A stretch of DNA of 64,000 bases, from positions 124,001 through 188,000 of the forward strand of contig NZ_JAOAMU010000001.1 in NCBI RefSeq assembly GCF_025154075.1, in the 5' to 3' direction. Position numbers and translations under genes: made by a program. The notes below the pieces were generated by a model, which was not told the origin of the DNA, ran no database searches, and saw nothing but the letters and a program-made list of their open reading frames with translations. Shown here in pieces: positions 27,483 through 36,808 of this stretch. Origin of the DNA: Chryseobacterium herbae. Its GTDB lineage: Bacteria > Bacteroidota > Bacteroidia > Flavobacteriales > Weeksellaceae. Every line of letters begins with the position of its first letter. Position 1 is the first letter of the stretch.

Positions 27483-28256
27483 ATGATAAAAAAAATATTT
27501 TCCACGGTAGTCCTGCTGAATCTTTTTTATTCCTGTCAGTCTCAGGATTCTAAAGTTGTTTTGATTGATAAGCTGGACAAAAGCTTCAAGGTTGCTCAAT
27601 TTTATGAACCAAAGCTGAAAAAAACAGATGAACTTTTATCTTCTGATGTAAAAAAGATGGATAAAAAAGCGGCAAAAAAAGCTTTGGAGGCTGCGATGTT
27701 CGCCAAAGATACGCTGGCTTTTTATAAATCAAACGGAAGATTACCCTCTGAATTTTATGTAGAATCTACCAACGACTGGATGTCGAGGAAAGAGAAACCT
27801 GTCAAATACTTTGGGTATGCATACAGCACGGTTGCTTACGATGAAGAAAAAGACACGCTCGCTATCTTAAATAAAGTCGCATTTCCTTCTTTGGGCATGA
27901 CAGAAAATAATAAAGGGGAATTCGTTTATTTACTGGCTACCAAAACCTCAAAAAATAAAAATGATATGGCCAATATCCTGGGTTTCCTGAAAAAGAATTG
28001 TACCCGCGTGAATATTGAAGATCAGTCATCAGAAAAAGTAAGCTGCTGGGAAGATAAAAACTTCTATTATGTGCTGTCCGCAACAGATGGAAAGAAAGAG
28101 GAAATTCTCTCCTACGATCCTTCAGGAAATAAGAATTCAAAAACCGTGGATATTACAGACATCCGTTTAAAAATATATTCTAAAGACTATGTTCAGACGA
28201 TGAGGAATGAGAAAGCCTATCTGCCGGATTATTTACCGAATCATAAAGAGAAATAG
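27483..28256 (+). CDS. Lipoprotein of unknown function
   Basis: The 257-aa protein begins MIKKIFSTVVLLNLFYSCQS, a type II signal peptide with lipobox LFYSC, so it should be anchored in a membrane facing the periplasm or surface. The mature part is Lys/Asp-rich without a domain I recognise. An ATG six bases earlier (27477) is in frame, but TATATTTG at 27468-27475 looks like the -7 box, and transcription starting about seven bases later would leave only the second ATG. The -33 element is not obvious. A hairpin-forming repeat follows the stop. Confidence 0.7.
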   Translation: MIKKIFSTVVLLNLFYSCQSQDSKVVLIDKLDKSFKVAQFYEPKLKKTDELLSSDVKKMDKKAAKKALEAAMFAKDTLAFYKSNGRLPSEFYVESTNDWMSRKEKPVKYFGYAYSTVAYDEEKDTLAILNKVAFPSLGMTENNKGEFVYLLATKTSKNKNDMANILGFLKKNCTRVNIEDQSSEKVSCWEDKNFYYVLSATDGKKEEILSYDPSGNKNSKTVDITDIRLKIYSKDYVQTMRNEKAYLPDYLPNHKEK

Positions 28257-28257
28257 A

Positions 28258-28386
28258 GATGGAAGCCGGAAGAGGGAGGCTGGAAGTTAATATGGGTTGT
28301 GTAATCTTTGGAAGCCATTAATTTAAATCCAAACTCGATTTATTTCTTCAACATCAATAACTTCCCTCTTCCAGCTTCAGACTTCC
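28258..28386. repeat. Dispersed hairpin repeat C, copy 1
   Basis: GGAAGCCGGAAGAGGGAGGC near the left end and TTCCCTCTTCCAGCTTCAG near the right end are inverted relatives, so about 130 bases can fold on themselves. A related element lies at 43153-43322, where GGAAGCTGGAAGAGGGAAG occurs and matches the inverse of the right arm here. Both copies sit directly after a gene and before another gene's stop. Confidence 0.65.
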
Positions 28387-29310
28387 CTACTTATTAAAAG
28401 AACTCCTGAATTCCACAGGGGAAAGATTTGTCTTGCTTTTAAATAGTTTCGTGAAGGACTGCGGATGTTCAAAACCCAGTTCATAGGCAATTTCACTGAT
28501 TGATAAATCTGTTACAGACAGTTTTTCTTTAGCCTTTTCAATTAATTTGTCATGAATAATTTGCTGGGTACTTTGTCCTGTAAGTGTTTTAAGGAGCCTG
28601 CTCAGGTAGTTGGAAGATACATGAAGTTCATCCGCAACCCATTGCACGGTGGGTAATCCTGTTGAAACCAGATCATTATTTTTAAAATATCTACTCAGTA
28701 GATCTTCTAAACGGTCAAGGGTTTTATGATTGATGATTTTCCTTGTGATAAACTGCCGTTCATAAAATCTTTCCGAATAATTGAGCAAAGTTTCAATGTG
28801 GGAAATAATGATATTCTGACTGAATTTATCAATAGCAGCATGATATTCCTGTTGAATATTTTCTATAATTCCGTTGATCATTTTTTCTTCTTTATGGGAA
28901 AGAAACAAAGCTTCATTCACCGAATAGCCGAAAAAATCATATTGTTTTATGGTTTTTGCAAGAGAGGTATTCCATAAAAAGTCCGGATGAATCAATAACA
29001 TCCACCCGGATTTTTCTGTCTGAGAATCTGTATCAGCCTCAATTCTGAAGACCTGATGGGGAGCAATGAAAAACATCGTTCCTTCATCGAAATCATAAGC
29101 CTGCTGCCCGTATTTCAATTGCCCATTAATTCCAATTTTCAGAGAAATCATATAAAAATCCAGCATCCAGTTGACCTCCCCAATATCAGCGGGTCTCTTC
29201 ACCGAATTATAGTCAACAACGCTGATCATTGGATGTTCAGGTGGTTCCAATCCCCTTGAACGGTGAAATTCTGTGATGGTTTTTATCCTTTGTGTTGTGC
29301 GTTGTTCCAT
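28387..29310 (-). CDS. AraC-family transcriptional regulator
   Basis: The 307-aa protein has an N-terminal cupin-like domain (about 25-130; KYGQQAYDFDEGTMFFIAPH) and a C-terminal AraC double HTH (about 205-305; VQWVADELHVSSNYLSRLLK, then ISEIAYELGFEHPQSFTKLF and SPVEFR). In Bacteroidota this layout is a very common single-gene regulator with a neighbouring oxidoreductase as target. Here the NmrA-like reductase gene lies 200 bases upstream on the same strand, so the two may be linked. Confidence 0.85.
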   Translation of the reverse strand: MEQRTTQRIKTITEFHRSRGLEPPEHPMISVVDYNSVKRPADIGEVNWMLDFYMISLKIGINGQLKYGQQAYDFDEGTMFFIAPHQVFRIEADTDSQTEKSGWMLLIHPDFLWNTSLAKTIKQYDFFGYSVNEALFLSHKEEKMINGIIENIQQEYHAAIDKFSQNIIISHIETLLNYSERFYERQFITRKIINHKTLDRLEDLLSRYFKNNDLVSTGLPTVQWVADELHVSSNYLSRLLKTLTGQSTQQIIHDKLIEKAKEKLSVTDLSISEIAYELGFEHPQSFTKLFKSKTNLSPVEFRSSFNK

Positions 29311-29359
29311 AGGAATAAAGTTACGATTAGATTTTAGATTTTTAGATTTCAGACACGAG

Positions 29360-29452
29360 ATTTCAGATACGAGACTTTTAGGTTAAGGTTGAGATTGATG
29401 TTAGAAATGTCAATGGCGGCTTCGAGAGCCTCAGCCGCCAGAGATATTTGTC
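29360..29452. repeat. Dispersed intergenic repeat A, copy 2
   Basis: It has the same blocks in the same order as 7971-8080 and ends with GGCGGCTTCGAGAGCCTC followed by AGCCGCC, a perfect seven-base stem. Related AGACACGAGA strings precede it (29351) and also occur at 33250-33300. Confidence 0.7.
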
Positions 29453-29510
29453 ATTACTTTAACTGAGAGTAACAATGAAACAGCAACAGACAACCCGTAA
29501 CGCGCTCACT

Positions 29511-30431
29511 CTAAAACTCTCCGACACTCACACCCCGATAGGCAACAGCAAATTCTTTTGCAAAATCAGCCAGCTTTACTTTTCCTAAAACAGGTTGATG
29601 AATATTGTAATCTTCATACAATACACCACTTCCCTGGCTTGCCTGAGTTTCTACAAACCCTTTTGCTACCTGCTCATTGAACCCGATTTTCAGCCAGTTT
29701 TGCAATAATTCTTCGTCCCGTATGACGTTCCATTTTAAATCCGGTTGACCAATCGCTTCACCCAAAGCTTTTGCAATTTCATTCGGTGAAACTTCATCAC
29801 TTGCCACGTAACGGATAGTCCTTCCTTCAAATGGTTTTTCCATCTCTTCAGCAATCACATCCGCAATATCCAGCGGTGAAACCCATGGTTCTTTTCGGTC
29901 ACCACCCCAGTTGGAAATAATAGCCCCCTTATTTTTAATGGTATTGATGAACGAAAACATATTGAAGTAAATACCCACCGGACGGATACATTTAATGGCA
30001 ACATCCTCCGGCAACTGTTTCAAAATCTGTTCTACATGATGATGAAAAACAATAATTCCGGTCCCCTGATCCGTGTGCGCGCCGATACTGCTGAGATGAA
30101 CAATCTTTTTCACCCCCGACTGTTCTACCGCTGTTCTGTAAGCATCACCAATTTTGATGATGGAGCCCATAAAATCAACACTTTTATCAAACAGATCTCC
30201 GGCGGCTTCCATGGTTTCCATTAAATAAACGATGTCCGCTCCTTTAAATGTTTCAGTCAGGAAATCTGCATCAAACATGCTTCCTGTAGCGGCTTTTGCA
30301 CCGAGATTTTCAATAGCTGCGGTTCTTTCTGCATGGCTGCTGATCACCGTCACAGCATGTCCTCTTTGTACAAGTTGTTCCGTAAGTGGCTTCCCGATGT
30401 TCCCAATGGAACCTGTTAAAACAATATTCAT
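29511..30431 (-). CDS. NmrA-like / atypical short-chain NAD(P)-binding protein
   Basis: The 306-aa protein begins MNIVLTGSIGNIGKPLTEQL, a Rossmann fold with the GxxGxxG nucleotide-binding motif, and continues with the NmrA/atypical SDR pattern (VKKIVHLSSIGAHTDQGTG, CIRPVGIYFNM, with no canonical YxxxK). Members act as NAD(P)H-dependent reductases, epimerases or redox sensors; a quinone or flavin-type reductase is possible. Upstream lies a terminator of the preceding protease gene. The AraC gene lies downstream on the same strand. Confidence 0.85.
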   Translation of the reverse strand: MNIVLTGSIGNIGKPLTEQLVQRGHAVTVISSHAERTAAIENLGAKAATGSMFDADFLTETFKGADIVYLMETMEAAGDLFDKSVDFMGSIIKIGDAYRTAVEQSGVKKIVHLSSIGAHTDQGTGIIVFHHHVEQILKQLPEDVAIKCIRPVGIYFNMFSFINTIKNKGAIISNWGGDRKEPWVSPLDIADVIAEEMEKPFEGRTIRYVASDEVSPNEIAKALGEAIGQPDLKWNVIRDEELLQNWLKIGFNEQVAKGFVETQASQGSGVLYEDYNIHQPVLGKVKLADFAKEFAVAYRGVSVGEF

Positions 30432-30570
30432 TTTTTATCTTTTTTGTTGGTGTAAAATTCTGAATATCTCCTAAAACAGGCTTATCCTAATCTATCTTCT
30501 TCTTAGCCAAAAACGAACTCTGTATATTATATTTCAATCAGAATGATAATAAAGACAATCTTTAAACACA

Positions 30571-30600
30571 AAAAAGGACAAATCAATGATTTGTCCTTTT
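30571..30600 (-). terminator. Terminator after the metalloprotease gene
   Basis: AAAAGGACAAATC and GATTTGTCCTTTT are inverted around a short AAT loop and flanked by A and T runs, so it can work in either direction. It lies 19 bases past the stop of the minus-strand gene at 30619. Confidence 0.75.
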
Positions 30601-30618
30601 ATATTTATCAGCTCAATC

Positions 30619-31710
30619 CTACTGGTGCTGCTCAATTTTAGCCTTTGGTCTGTACTTTTTATCTAACTCCCGAACCAAATCCATCGTTGTGGATGAAAGA
30701 ACATAGGCGTTCTTATCTTTTTTCGATGCCTTATCGTATAAATAAACAAACCTGAAAGGGTCATCAACATGTTTGATCAATTCTTTTTTATACCCTGCTT
30801 TTTCTATGATGGCAGACATATAACATCCCGGAACATGACCATTAGTGTTCCCTGTATTAATCAGCTTATTAATCTTTAATGTAGACCGGTCCAATGGTTT
30901 TACAGACAATAGCGAATCTATATTTTTAATGGCTTTCGCTCCGTCTGCAATAAATTCTTCGCGCGTCCCTCTCTGATATTCCAATAACTTCACTGCATCT
31001 TTACCTTCATATATTTTATCAGTAAGATCGGCACTTCCTTCATTCAGAATTCTTTGAAGCAGACCAACAATTACGGCATCCTGATCTTCCACGTCAAATA
31101 CAAGCTGTGGCCTCAGTACATGATGAAACTCGTGGCCTCCCATAGCTCCCATTCTATTCATATCATGAAAATAAGCCGACAGCAGGGTATATACCATCCA
31201 GCTATTCTTTACATGGGCATCATTGTGGATAGGGATAATAGTCACTTTCAGTTCAGGCGCCGTTTTCTGATACTGTTTGGGAAGCATCTGATACGTATAC
31301 TGATAGCACGTATCAAAATAATGTTTAGGATCTTTTTTAATATCGACGAGGTATTTTTTCATTTGATCTTCATTGACCTTATACTCATTGACAATATAAT
31401 ACCACCAATTGTTCATCGGTTTTTTCAGTCTTTTCTGTAACTCGGCACTGTTTTTTGGCATATAGACCGTTTCCATGGCCTTTCTGTAATTCTCTATATA
31501 AGCACTGTCAACACCCTGATCATTCAGATAGACCTGTATGGCTTCATTTTTTAAAAATTGATTCCAGGTTTTCTTGTCAAGAGGTTTATCATTTTTCAAG
31601 TCCTGAGTAATTTTAAAATATTCCCAGCATGTGCTGTCATCGAAGGTTTGGGAATAGACTATCTGAGAAGACAGAAAAGCAAACAAAGTCAATATAATTT
31701 GTTTAATCAT
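30619..31710 (-). CDS. Exported putative zinc metallopeptidase (DUF5700-like)
   Basis: The 363-aa protein has a signal peptide (1-20, SQIVYSQ) and an HExxH zinc-binding motif, H193-E194-F-H-H197 in GGHEFHHVLRP. A possible third ligand is E224 in LNEGSADL, 27 residues later, as in gluzincin-like folds. The family, recalled as DUF5700, is annotated as putative zinc-dependent peptidases. It is a single gene with its own terminator; substrate and regulation are not known. Confidence 0.8.
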   Translation of the reverse strand: MIKQIILTLFAFLSSQIVYSQTFDDSTCWEYFKITQDLKNDKPLDKKTWNQFLKNEAIQVYLNDQGVDSAYIENYRKAMETVYMPKNSAELQKRLKKPMNNWWYYIVNEYKVNEDQMKKYLVDIKKDPKHYFDTCYQYTYQMLPKQYQKTAPELKVTIIPIHNDAHVKNSWMVYTLLSAYFHDMNRMGAMGGHEFHHVLRPQLVFDVEDQDAVIVGLLQRILNEGSADLTDKIYEGKDAVKLLEYQRGTREEFIADGAKAIKNIDSLLSVKPLDRSTLKINKLINTGNTNGHVPGCYMSAIIEKAGYKKELIKHVDDPFRFVYLYDKASKKDKNAYVLSSTTMDLVRELDKKYRPKAKIEQHQ

Positions 31711-32101
31711 TGATTTATTTTTTTAATGAATGTTATGTGGCTAAAATACAATAAAACCCAGCAGATATAACGATCTCAGGTAAAACAATTAAAAATAATA
31801 CAGTATTGCTTTTATTGTATGAAATTTATTACAGCAAAGACTTATTCAGCGAAGGTTGAATAGCTGTCTGTCGTTATAAAAAAATCTCCTATCGCCCCCA
31901 TTAGTATTTTCTATATTCATAAGGAGATCTTCCTATGATATTTCCCTAACTTGTATCCTTTAAAACAATTAAAGAAATACAAAATACATGCAGATCATTT
32001 TCAGTTGAATTTATAATGTTTTTACTGTTACAGAAACTAAATTCTAATGATTATCGTACGTATTTAAAAGCAAACAACAGCAAAAATAGCTTCATCATTT
32101 T
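31711..32101. other. Divergent intergenic region
   Basis: It is A/T-rich and carries the promoters of the metalloprotease (minus) and the VWA gene (plus). ATCTCCT and AGGAGAT near 31887-31927 are an inverted pair about 27 bases apart that could form a hairpin. No gene is supported. Confidence 0.4.
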
Positions 32102-33247
32102 ATGACGAATAAAGATTTTAATGCCCGGAAAGGGTTTACATTCAGCAGACATGTTCCGGAAGAGATCTCGCACTTCGACCGGATCTTTGATGTTTTCAAA
32201 GATTTGCTGACCCATACTTCAGGGGATATTGAGGAAGCCTTTGAATGGCTCGATGTGCTGGATAAAGAATATGATATTTTTACCGATGAATATTCCCTTC
32301 AGGACTTTGAAGAGGATTTGAAAAAGCGCGGCTATATCAAAGAGGAAGAGGATGATTCCAAAGATGGCAATTCCGGAACGGGAAAAGGAAAAAACATCCT
32401 GACCGCCAAACTGGAGGCTGCTTTACGGGAGTATGCCCTGGATCAGATTTTCGGAAAACTCAAAAAAAGCGGCGCAGGAAATCACCGGACCACCAAAACC
32501 GGAGTGGGCGATGAACGTGACGGCGAAAACCGTTCCTTTCAATACGGAGACGATCTGTCCACGGTGAACATGACCGAAAGCTTAAAAAACGCACAGATCA
32601 ATAATGGAATTTCTGACCTCCGCCTTACGGAAGACGATCTTATCGTAGAGGAAACCAAACACAAGGCCCAAATGAGCACTGTGCTGATGATCGATATCAG
32701 TCACTCTATGGTTTTATACGGTGAAGACCGAATTACACCAGCCAAAAAAGTGGCGATGGCTTTAGTGGAATTAATCAACCGGAAATATCCTAAAGATTCC
32801 ATAGACATTATTGTCTTCGGAAACGAGGCCTGGCCGATCAAAATTAAGGATCTCCCCTATTTAAAAGTAGGTCCTTATCACACCAATACGGTGGCTGGTC
32901 TGGAACTGGCAATGGATATTCTTCGCAGAAAAAGAAATACCAACAAGCAGATTTTTATGATCACCGACGGAAAGCCAAGCTGTATTCAGCTGCCTACCGG
33001 AGAATTTTATATGAACAGCAACGGCCTGGATGAACTGATTGTTTCCCAGTGCCTCAACAGAGCGGCCCAAGCCCGAAAACTAAAAATTCCGATCACCACT
33101 TTTATGATCGCCCAGGATCCTTATCTGCGTAAATTTGTGGAAGCTTTCACCGCACAAAATAAAGGAAAAGCTTTTTTAACAGGGCTTTCGGGGCTGGGAC
33201 AAATGATTTTTGAAGATTACGAAAAAAACAGGATAAAGAGGATATAG
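32102..33247 (+). CDS. VWA-domain protein, partner of the MoxR-type ATPase
   Basis: The 381-aa protein has a C-terminal von Willebrand A domain (about 190-375) with the MIDAS motif D-x-S-x-S in MIDISHSM near 196-203 and the later TDGKPS loop. Its N-terminal half is charged and likely helical, with a Gly-rich linker (KDGNSGTGKGKN). There is no signal peptide, so it is cytoplasmic. The next gene, 89 bases on, codes for a MoxR-type AAA ATPase. Such pairs act as chelatase- or chaperone-like assemblies that insert a metal or remodel a partner; the client here is unknown. Confidence 0.88.
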   Translation: MTNKDFNARKGFTFSRHVPEEISHFDRIFDVFKDLLTHTSGDIEEAFEWLDVLDKEYDIFTDEYSLQDFEEDLKKRGYIKEEEDDSKDGNSGTGKGKNILTAKLEAALREYALDQIFGKLKKSGAGNHRTTKTGVGDERDGENRSFQYGDDLSTVNMTESLKNAQINNGISDLRLTEDDLIVEETKHKAQMSTVLMIDISHSMVLYGEDRITPAKKVAMALVELINRKYPKDSIDIIVFGNEAWPIKIKDLPYLKVGPYHTNTVAGLELAMDILRRKRNTNKQIFMITDGKPSCIQLPTGEFYMNSNGLDELIVSQCLNRAAQARKLKIPITTFMIAQDPYLRKFVEAFTAQNKGKAFLTGLSGLGQMIFEDYEKNRIKRI

Positions 33248-33249
33248 AT

Positions 33250-33300
33250 TTTTAGATACAAGACATGAGACTAAGAGACACGAGACTTGAGATTTCTAAT
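33250..33300. repeat. Partial relative of repeat A
   Basis: The stretch carries several AGACACGAGACTTGAGATTT-like strings, resembling the left part of repeat A at 29341-29380. The hairpin core of repeat A is absent. Confidence 0.35.
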
Positions 33301-33336
33301 TATTCTATTCAATAATTACTATTACTTAAAAAGAAA

Positions 33337-34791
33337 ATGAAAAACGATATTACATTTAAAGAATTAAAAAAGTCCGGGTATACGGATAAAACGATCAATC
33401 AGGAAATTCAGGCCAATTTAATTGCAAAAATTAAAGCGAAAGAGCCGGTATTCGAAGGACTTTGGGGTTATGAAGACTCTGTGGTTCCCCAACTGAAAAA
33501 GGCTATTCTTGCCGGTCACCACATCAATCTTTTAGGGTTACGTGGACAGGCTAAAACCAGAATTGCGAGAAGTATGGTGAACCTTCTTGATGAATACATG
33601 CCTGTCGTAAAAGGCTCTGAAATCAATGACAGTCCGTTTCAGCCTATTTCAAAATATGCAAGAGATCTCATTGCGGAACATGGCGATGAAACCCCGATTT
33701 CATGGGTACACCGTTCCAACCGTTTCTTTGAAAAGCTGGCTACCCCTGACGTGAATGTTGCCGATTTAATTGGGGACATCGATCCTATCAAAGCTGCGAC
33801 CTTAAAACTCCCTTATTCCGATGAGCGTGTTTTACATTACGGGATGATTCCGCGTGCCAACCGTTCTATATTTGTCCTGAATGAACTTCCGGATTTACAA
33901 GCCAGAATTCAGGTTTCTTTATTCAATATTCTGCAGGAAGGAGATATCCAGATCCGTGGATTTCAATTGAGAATGCCCCTTGATATTCAGTTTGTCTTTA
34001 CGGCCAACCCTGAAGATTATACCAACAGAGGAAGCATTGTGACCCCGTTGAAAGACAGAATCGGGTCCCAGATTTTCACCCATTACCCTAAAACCATTGC
34101 GCTTGCCAGACAGATCACGGAACAGGAAGCCTTAATTTCGGCTGAAGACCGTTCGCAGATACAGATCCCGGGATTGGCCAAAGATCTTTTGGAAGAAGTC
34201 GCTTTTGTAGCCCGCGACAGTGAATATGTAGATGCAAAAAGTGGGGTCAGTGCACGTCTTACCATCAGTGCGATGGAAAACTTAGTGGCTGCAGCCAAAT
34301 TGCGTCTGATTGAATCCGACACAGAAAAAACAACCGTTCGTCTTCTTGATTTTATGTCTATCATTCCATCCATTACCGGGAAAATTGAACTCGTGTATGA
34401 AGGTGAGCAGGAAGGCGCAGATTATGTCGCGAAAGTATTAATTGACCAAGCCGTGATGATCCAGTTTGAAACCCTGTTCCCGCGCATATCCAAGCTGGAA
34501 AAAGAGGGAATAAAAACGCCATACACCGATCTGATCAAATGGTTTAACAAGAATCATCTTGAGCTCAATTATACGGATACCGATGAGGAATTCTATGCTA
34601 AACTCAACAGCATAACCCCTTTGGTAGAAGTCGTGGAAGAAAATACTTCAGAATTGAGCAAAGAAGATCAGGATTTCTGCAAAGAACTGGTTTTATGGGC
34701 ATTGACCATCAGCAAAAAATTAGACAAATCTGAAAACCAGTCTGCTTTCACTTTTGATTCTGCTGGAATCGGACAATATTTACGTAACTAG
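33337..34791 (+). CDS. MoxR/magnesium-chelatase-type AAA+ ATPase
   Basis: The 484-aa protein has an AAA+ core (about 40-330) with Walker A GLRGQAKT (67-74), Walker B-like SIFVLNELPDL and a sensor-1 region FTANPEDYTNRGS, plus a C-terminal helical lid (about 285-370). It is longer than the usual ~330-aa MoxR protein and is of the ChlI/Mg-chelatase-like group typical of Bacteroidota. It lies 89 bases after the VWA gene, and a hairpin terminator follows. The pair probably forms a hexameric ATPase with the VWA protein as adaptor. Confidence 0.9.
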   Translation: MKNDITFKELKKSGYTDKTINQEIQANLIAKIKAKEPVFEGLWGYEDSVVPQLKKAILAGHHINLLGLRGQAKTRIARSMVNLLDEYMPVVKGSEINDSPFQPISKYARDLIAEHGDETPISWVHRSNRFFEKLATPDVNVADLIGDIDPIKAATLKLPYSDERVLHYGMIPRANRSIFVLNELPDLQARIQVSLFNILQEGDIQIRGFQLRMPLDIQFVFTANPEDYTNRGSIVTPLKDRIGSQIFTHYPKTIALARQITEQEALISAEDRSQIQIPGLAKDLLEEVAFVARDSEYVDAKSGVSARLTISAMENLVAAAKLRLIESDTEKTTVRLLDFMSIIPSITGKIELVYEGEQEGADYVAKVLIDQAVMIQFETLFPRISKLEKEGIKTPYTDLIKWFNKNHLELNYTDTDEEFYAKLNSITPLVEVVEENTSELSKEDQDFCKELVLWALTISKKLDKSENQSAFTFDSAGIGQYLRN

Positions 34792-34848
34792 TAGAATAAG
34801 AACACCTTCATCAATTATTTGGTGAATGCATTTCAAATAAAAACAAAA

Positions 34849-34878
34849 CCCTTCAGCTTTCAACCTGAAGGGCTTTTT
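34849..34878 (+). terminator. Rho-independent terminator after the MoxR gene
   Basis: CCCTTCAG (34849-34856) and CTGAAGGG (34865-34872) form a perfect eight-base stem around an eight-base loop, followed by CTTTTT. It lies 58 bases past the stop. Confidence 0.85.
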
Positions 34879-34988
34879 GTGGCTTACAGACTACAACGTA
34901 ATCTGAAAACCACTAACAACAACAAATGAACACATACTTGTTAAATCTTCTGATCAGTAAATCAGCGGCACTTCATTCATACGGTTTC

Positions 34989-36728
34989 CTATATATTCTT
35001 CAAAAACCTATTGAGATCCGATTCTTTACCGATATTCATCTTGGATTTTATTCTGGTCTTGTACACCCTTGAGCTTCCTTCGGTAATATTTTCCAAAATA
35101 GCAATCTCTTTGGAAGACAGACCCAATTTATAGTAAATACAGAATTTAATTTCATTATTGGTGAGATCCGGGAATGTCTTTGAAAGTTTGGTGATCAGTT
35201 GCTTATTTTCAGCAGAGCTTTCGTTAATCAGATCATTATTATTCCGGTCGATCTGAATCAGATTATTGATTCTTACAAAGAGATCGTTCATCGTTTGTTC
35301 AGCATCCGCATTTTTGGCTTTCTTGATATTCTTGATGTATTCTAAGAACGTTTTTTCGGTTTCTATTTTAAGATTGAGATTAAGGTGCATATTGCTGATC
35401 TTTTCTTCCTGTTGTTTGACATCCTGCTCCAGAATTTTTTTATTTTTGATCAGAATTATTTTTTCTTTCTCTGCCAGTTCTTTTTCTTTTTTACTGGCAC
35501 TTCGGATGATGTATATAATTCCTCCGAAAATAATGATGAAAACAGATGCTACAGCCAGAATGAGTCTGTTATTGAATTTCTGATCGTCTATACTTCGCTT
35601 TTGTTTCTGTATAAGATCTTTGATCAGAAAATTGTTTAAAATATCTGAGACATACGTGAGGTTTCTTTGCTGCTGCTGGTCATTCTGATCATGAAGTCCT
35701 CTCAATTTTTTACATAAACCCCGCAGCTGATCAGGATAATTAATCTTAAGATAATACGACTGCAGCATTTCGAAAATCATTATTTTATGGGAAATATTTT
35801 TCACTTTGGGTTCAATAGACATCCCGTAGTTCACGACTTCCTGCATTTTGGAAGTTTGCCCCGTGTCATGATACAGATTAAACAGTTCCAGAATGTTTTC
35901 AACCGCTCCATTATAAAAGTACTTTCTGTTTTTATTAAACTGATACTCCTGCAGCAGCAAAGATTCTGCTATGGCATATTCTTTTCTTTTATAATAATAC
36001 AGCCCTTTGTTGGATTGCAGATAGATCAGGAAAGCCTGTTCATCCGAATTCAGTTTTTTCTGGCTTTCGAGAATCTGTATGGCTCTGTTGGTCTCTTTTA
36101 AAGCAAGATCCTGTTTTCCCATTTTGTCATAGCACAATCCGAAATTATTATACATGGAAGAAACAAAAATTAAATCTTTCCGGCTTGAGGTTAAATTTTT
36201 AAGGCTTTTTGTGAAATAGACCATCGCTTCGGAATAATTTTTCTTATTGTAAAAAAGCCGGCCTTTCAAATGATAGAGATGCGGCAGATAATATTTTTTA
36301 CCGTTCTTTTCATCCAGCTCGATGGCTTTATTCAGAAACTCCATAGCAAGCTTCGGAGACCGTGTTTCGAACTGAAAGGCAAGATTGAAATTACAGGCCA
36401 TGCTGATGTAGTCGTATTCGTTATTGTTCAGGATCAGAAGATCATAGACAATGGGAATCTGCTTAATCGGATCCTCATCTTCATCGCTGAAACAAAAAAA
36501 TAGCTCAACGTACTTACTGCTGATCAGATATTTCCGGTCCCCGGTCTGTTTGTATTTTTCCAGTTCTCTGTTTTTCATAGCCACTACTTTGGGTAAATGG
36601 CTGCTTATTTGGGTAACCTCATCATTGATCGCTTTAAAATAAGCATCTGCTTTGTCATTTTTCGGGGATTGGCAGGACAGGCCACAAATAAGCAGTAAAA
36701 ACAGTAATAAATAGTGTTTTTTTTTCAT
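34989..36728 (-). CDS. TPR-containing membrane lipoprotein with LuxR-type DNA-binding domain
   Basis: The 579-aa protein begins with a lipobox signal (LLICGLSCQS, residues 13-22), followed by several tetratricopeptide repeats (about 80-370, e.g. LYHLKGRLFYNKKNYSEAMV, MYNNFGLCYDKMGKQDLALK), one membrane segment (about 391-411, LILAVASVFIIIFGGIIYII), a coiled coil, and a C-terminal LuxR-type HTH (LTNNEIKFCIYYKLGLSSKE near 522-541). This layout is a familiar single-component regulator type in Bacteroidota. The topology places the TPR outside and the DNA-binding part inside, so a signal must cross the membrane through one helix. Targets are unknown. Confidence 0.85.
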   Translation of the reverse strand: MKKKHYLLLFLLLICGLSCQSPKNDKADAYFKAINDEVTQISSHLPKVVAMKNRELEKYKQTGDRKYLISSKYVELFFCFSDEDEDPIKQIPIVYDLLILNNNEYDYISMACNFNLAFQFETRSPKLAMEFLNKAIELDEKNGKKYYLPHLYHLKGRLFYNKKNYSEAMVYFTKSLKNLTSSRKDLIFVSSMYNNFGLCYDKMGKQDLALKETNRAIQILESQKKLNSDEQAFLIYLQSNKGLYYYKRKEYAIAESLLLQEYQFNKNRKYFYNGAVENILELFNLYHDTGQTSKMQEVVNYGMSIEPKVKNISHKIMIFEMLQSYYLKINYPDQLRGLCKKLRGLHDQNDQQQQRNLTYVSDILNNFLIKDLIQKQKRSIDDQKFNNRLILAVASVFIIIFGGIIYIIRSASKKEKELAEKEKIILIKNKKILEQDVKQQEEKISNMHLNLNLKIETEKTFLEYIKNIKKAKNADAEQTMNDLFVRINNLIQIDRNNNDLINESSAENKQLITKLSKTFPDLTNNEIKFCIYYKLGLSSKEIAILENITEGSSRVYKTRIKSKMNIGKESDLNRFLKNI

Positions 36729-36808
36729 CGTGTTGTGTTTTTATTAAAGTCAGTTGACATCAGAAATGCCTGACCTCTGCTGACCGTTATAGAGCTGGAC
36801 CCATCTTA

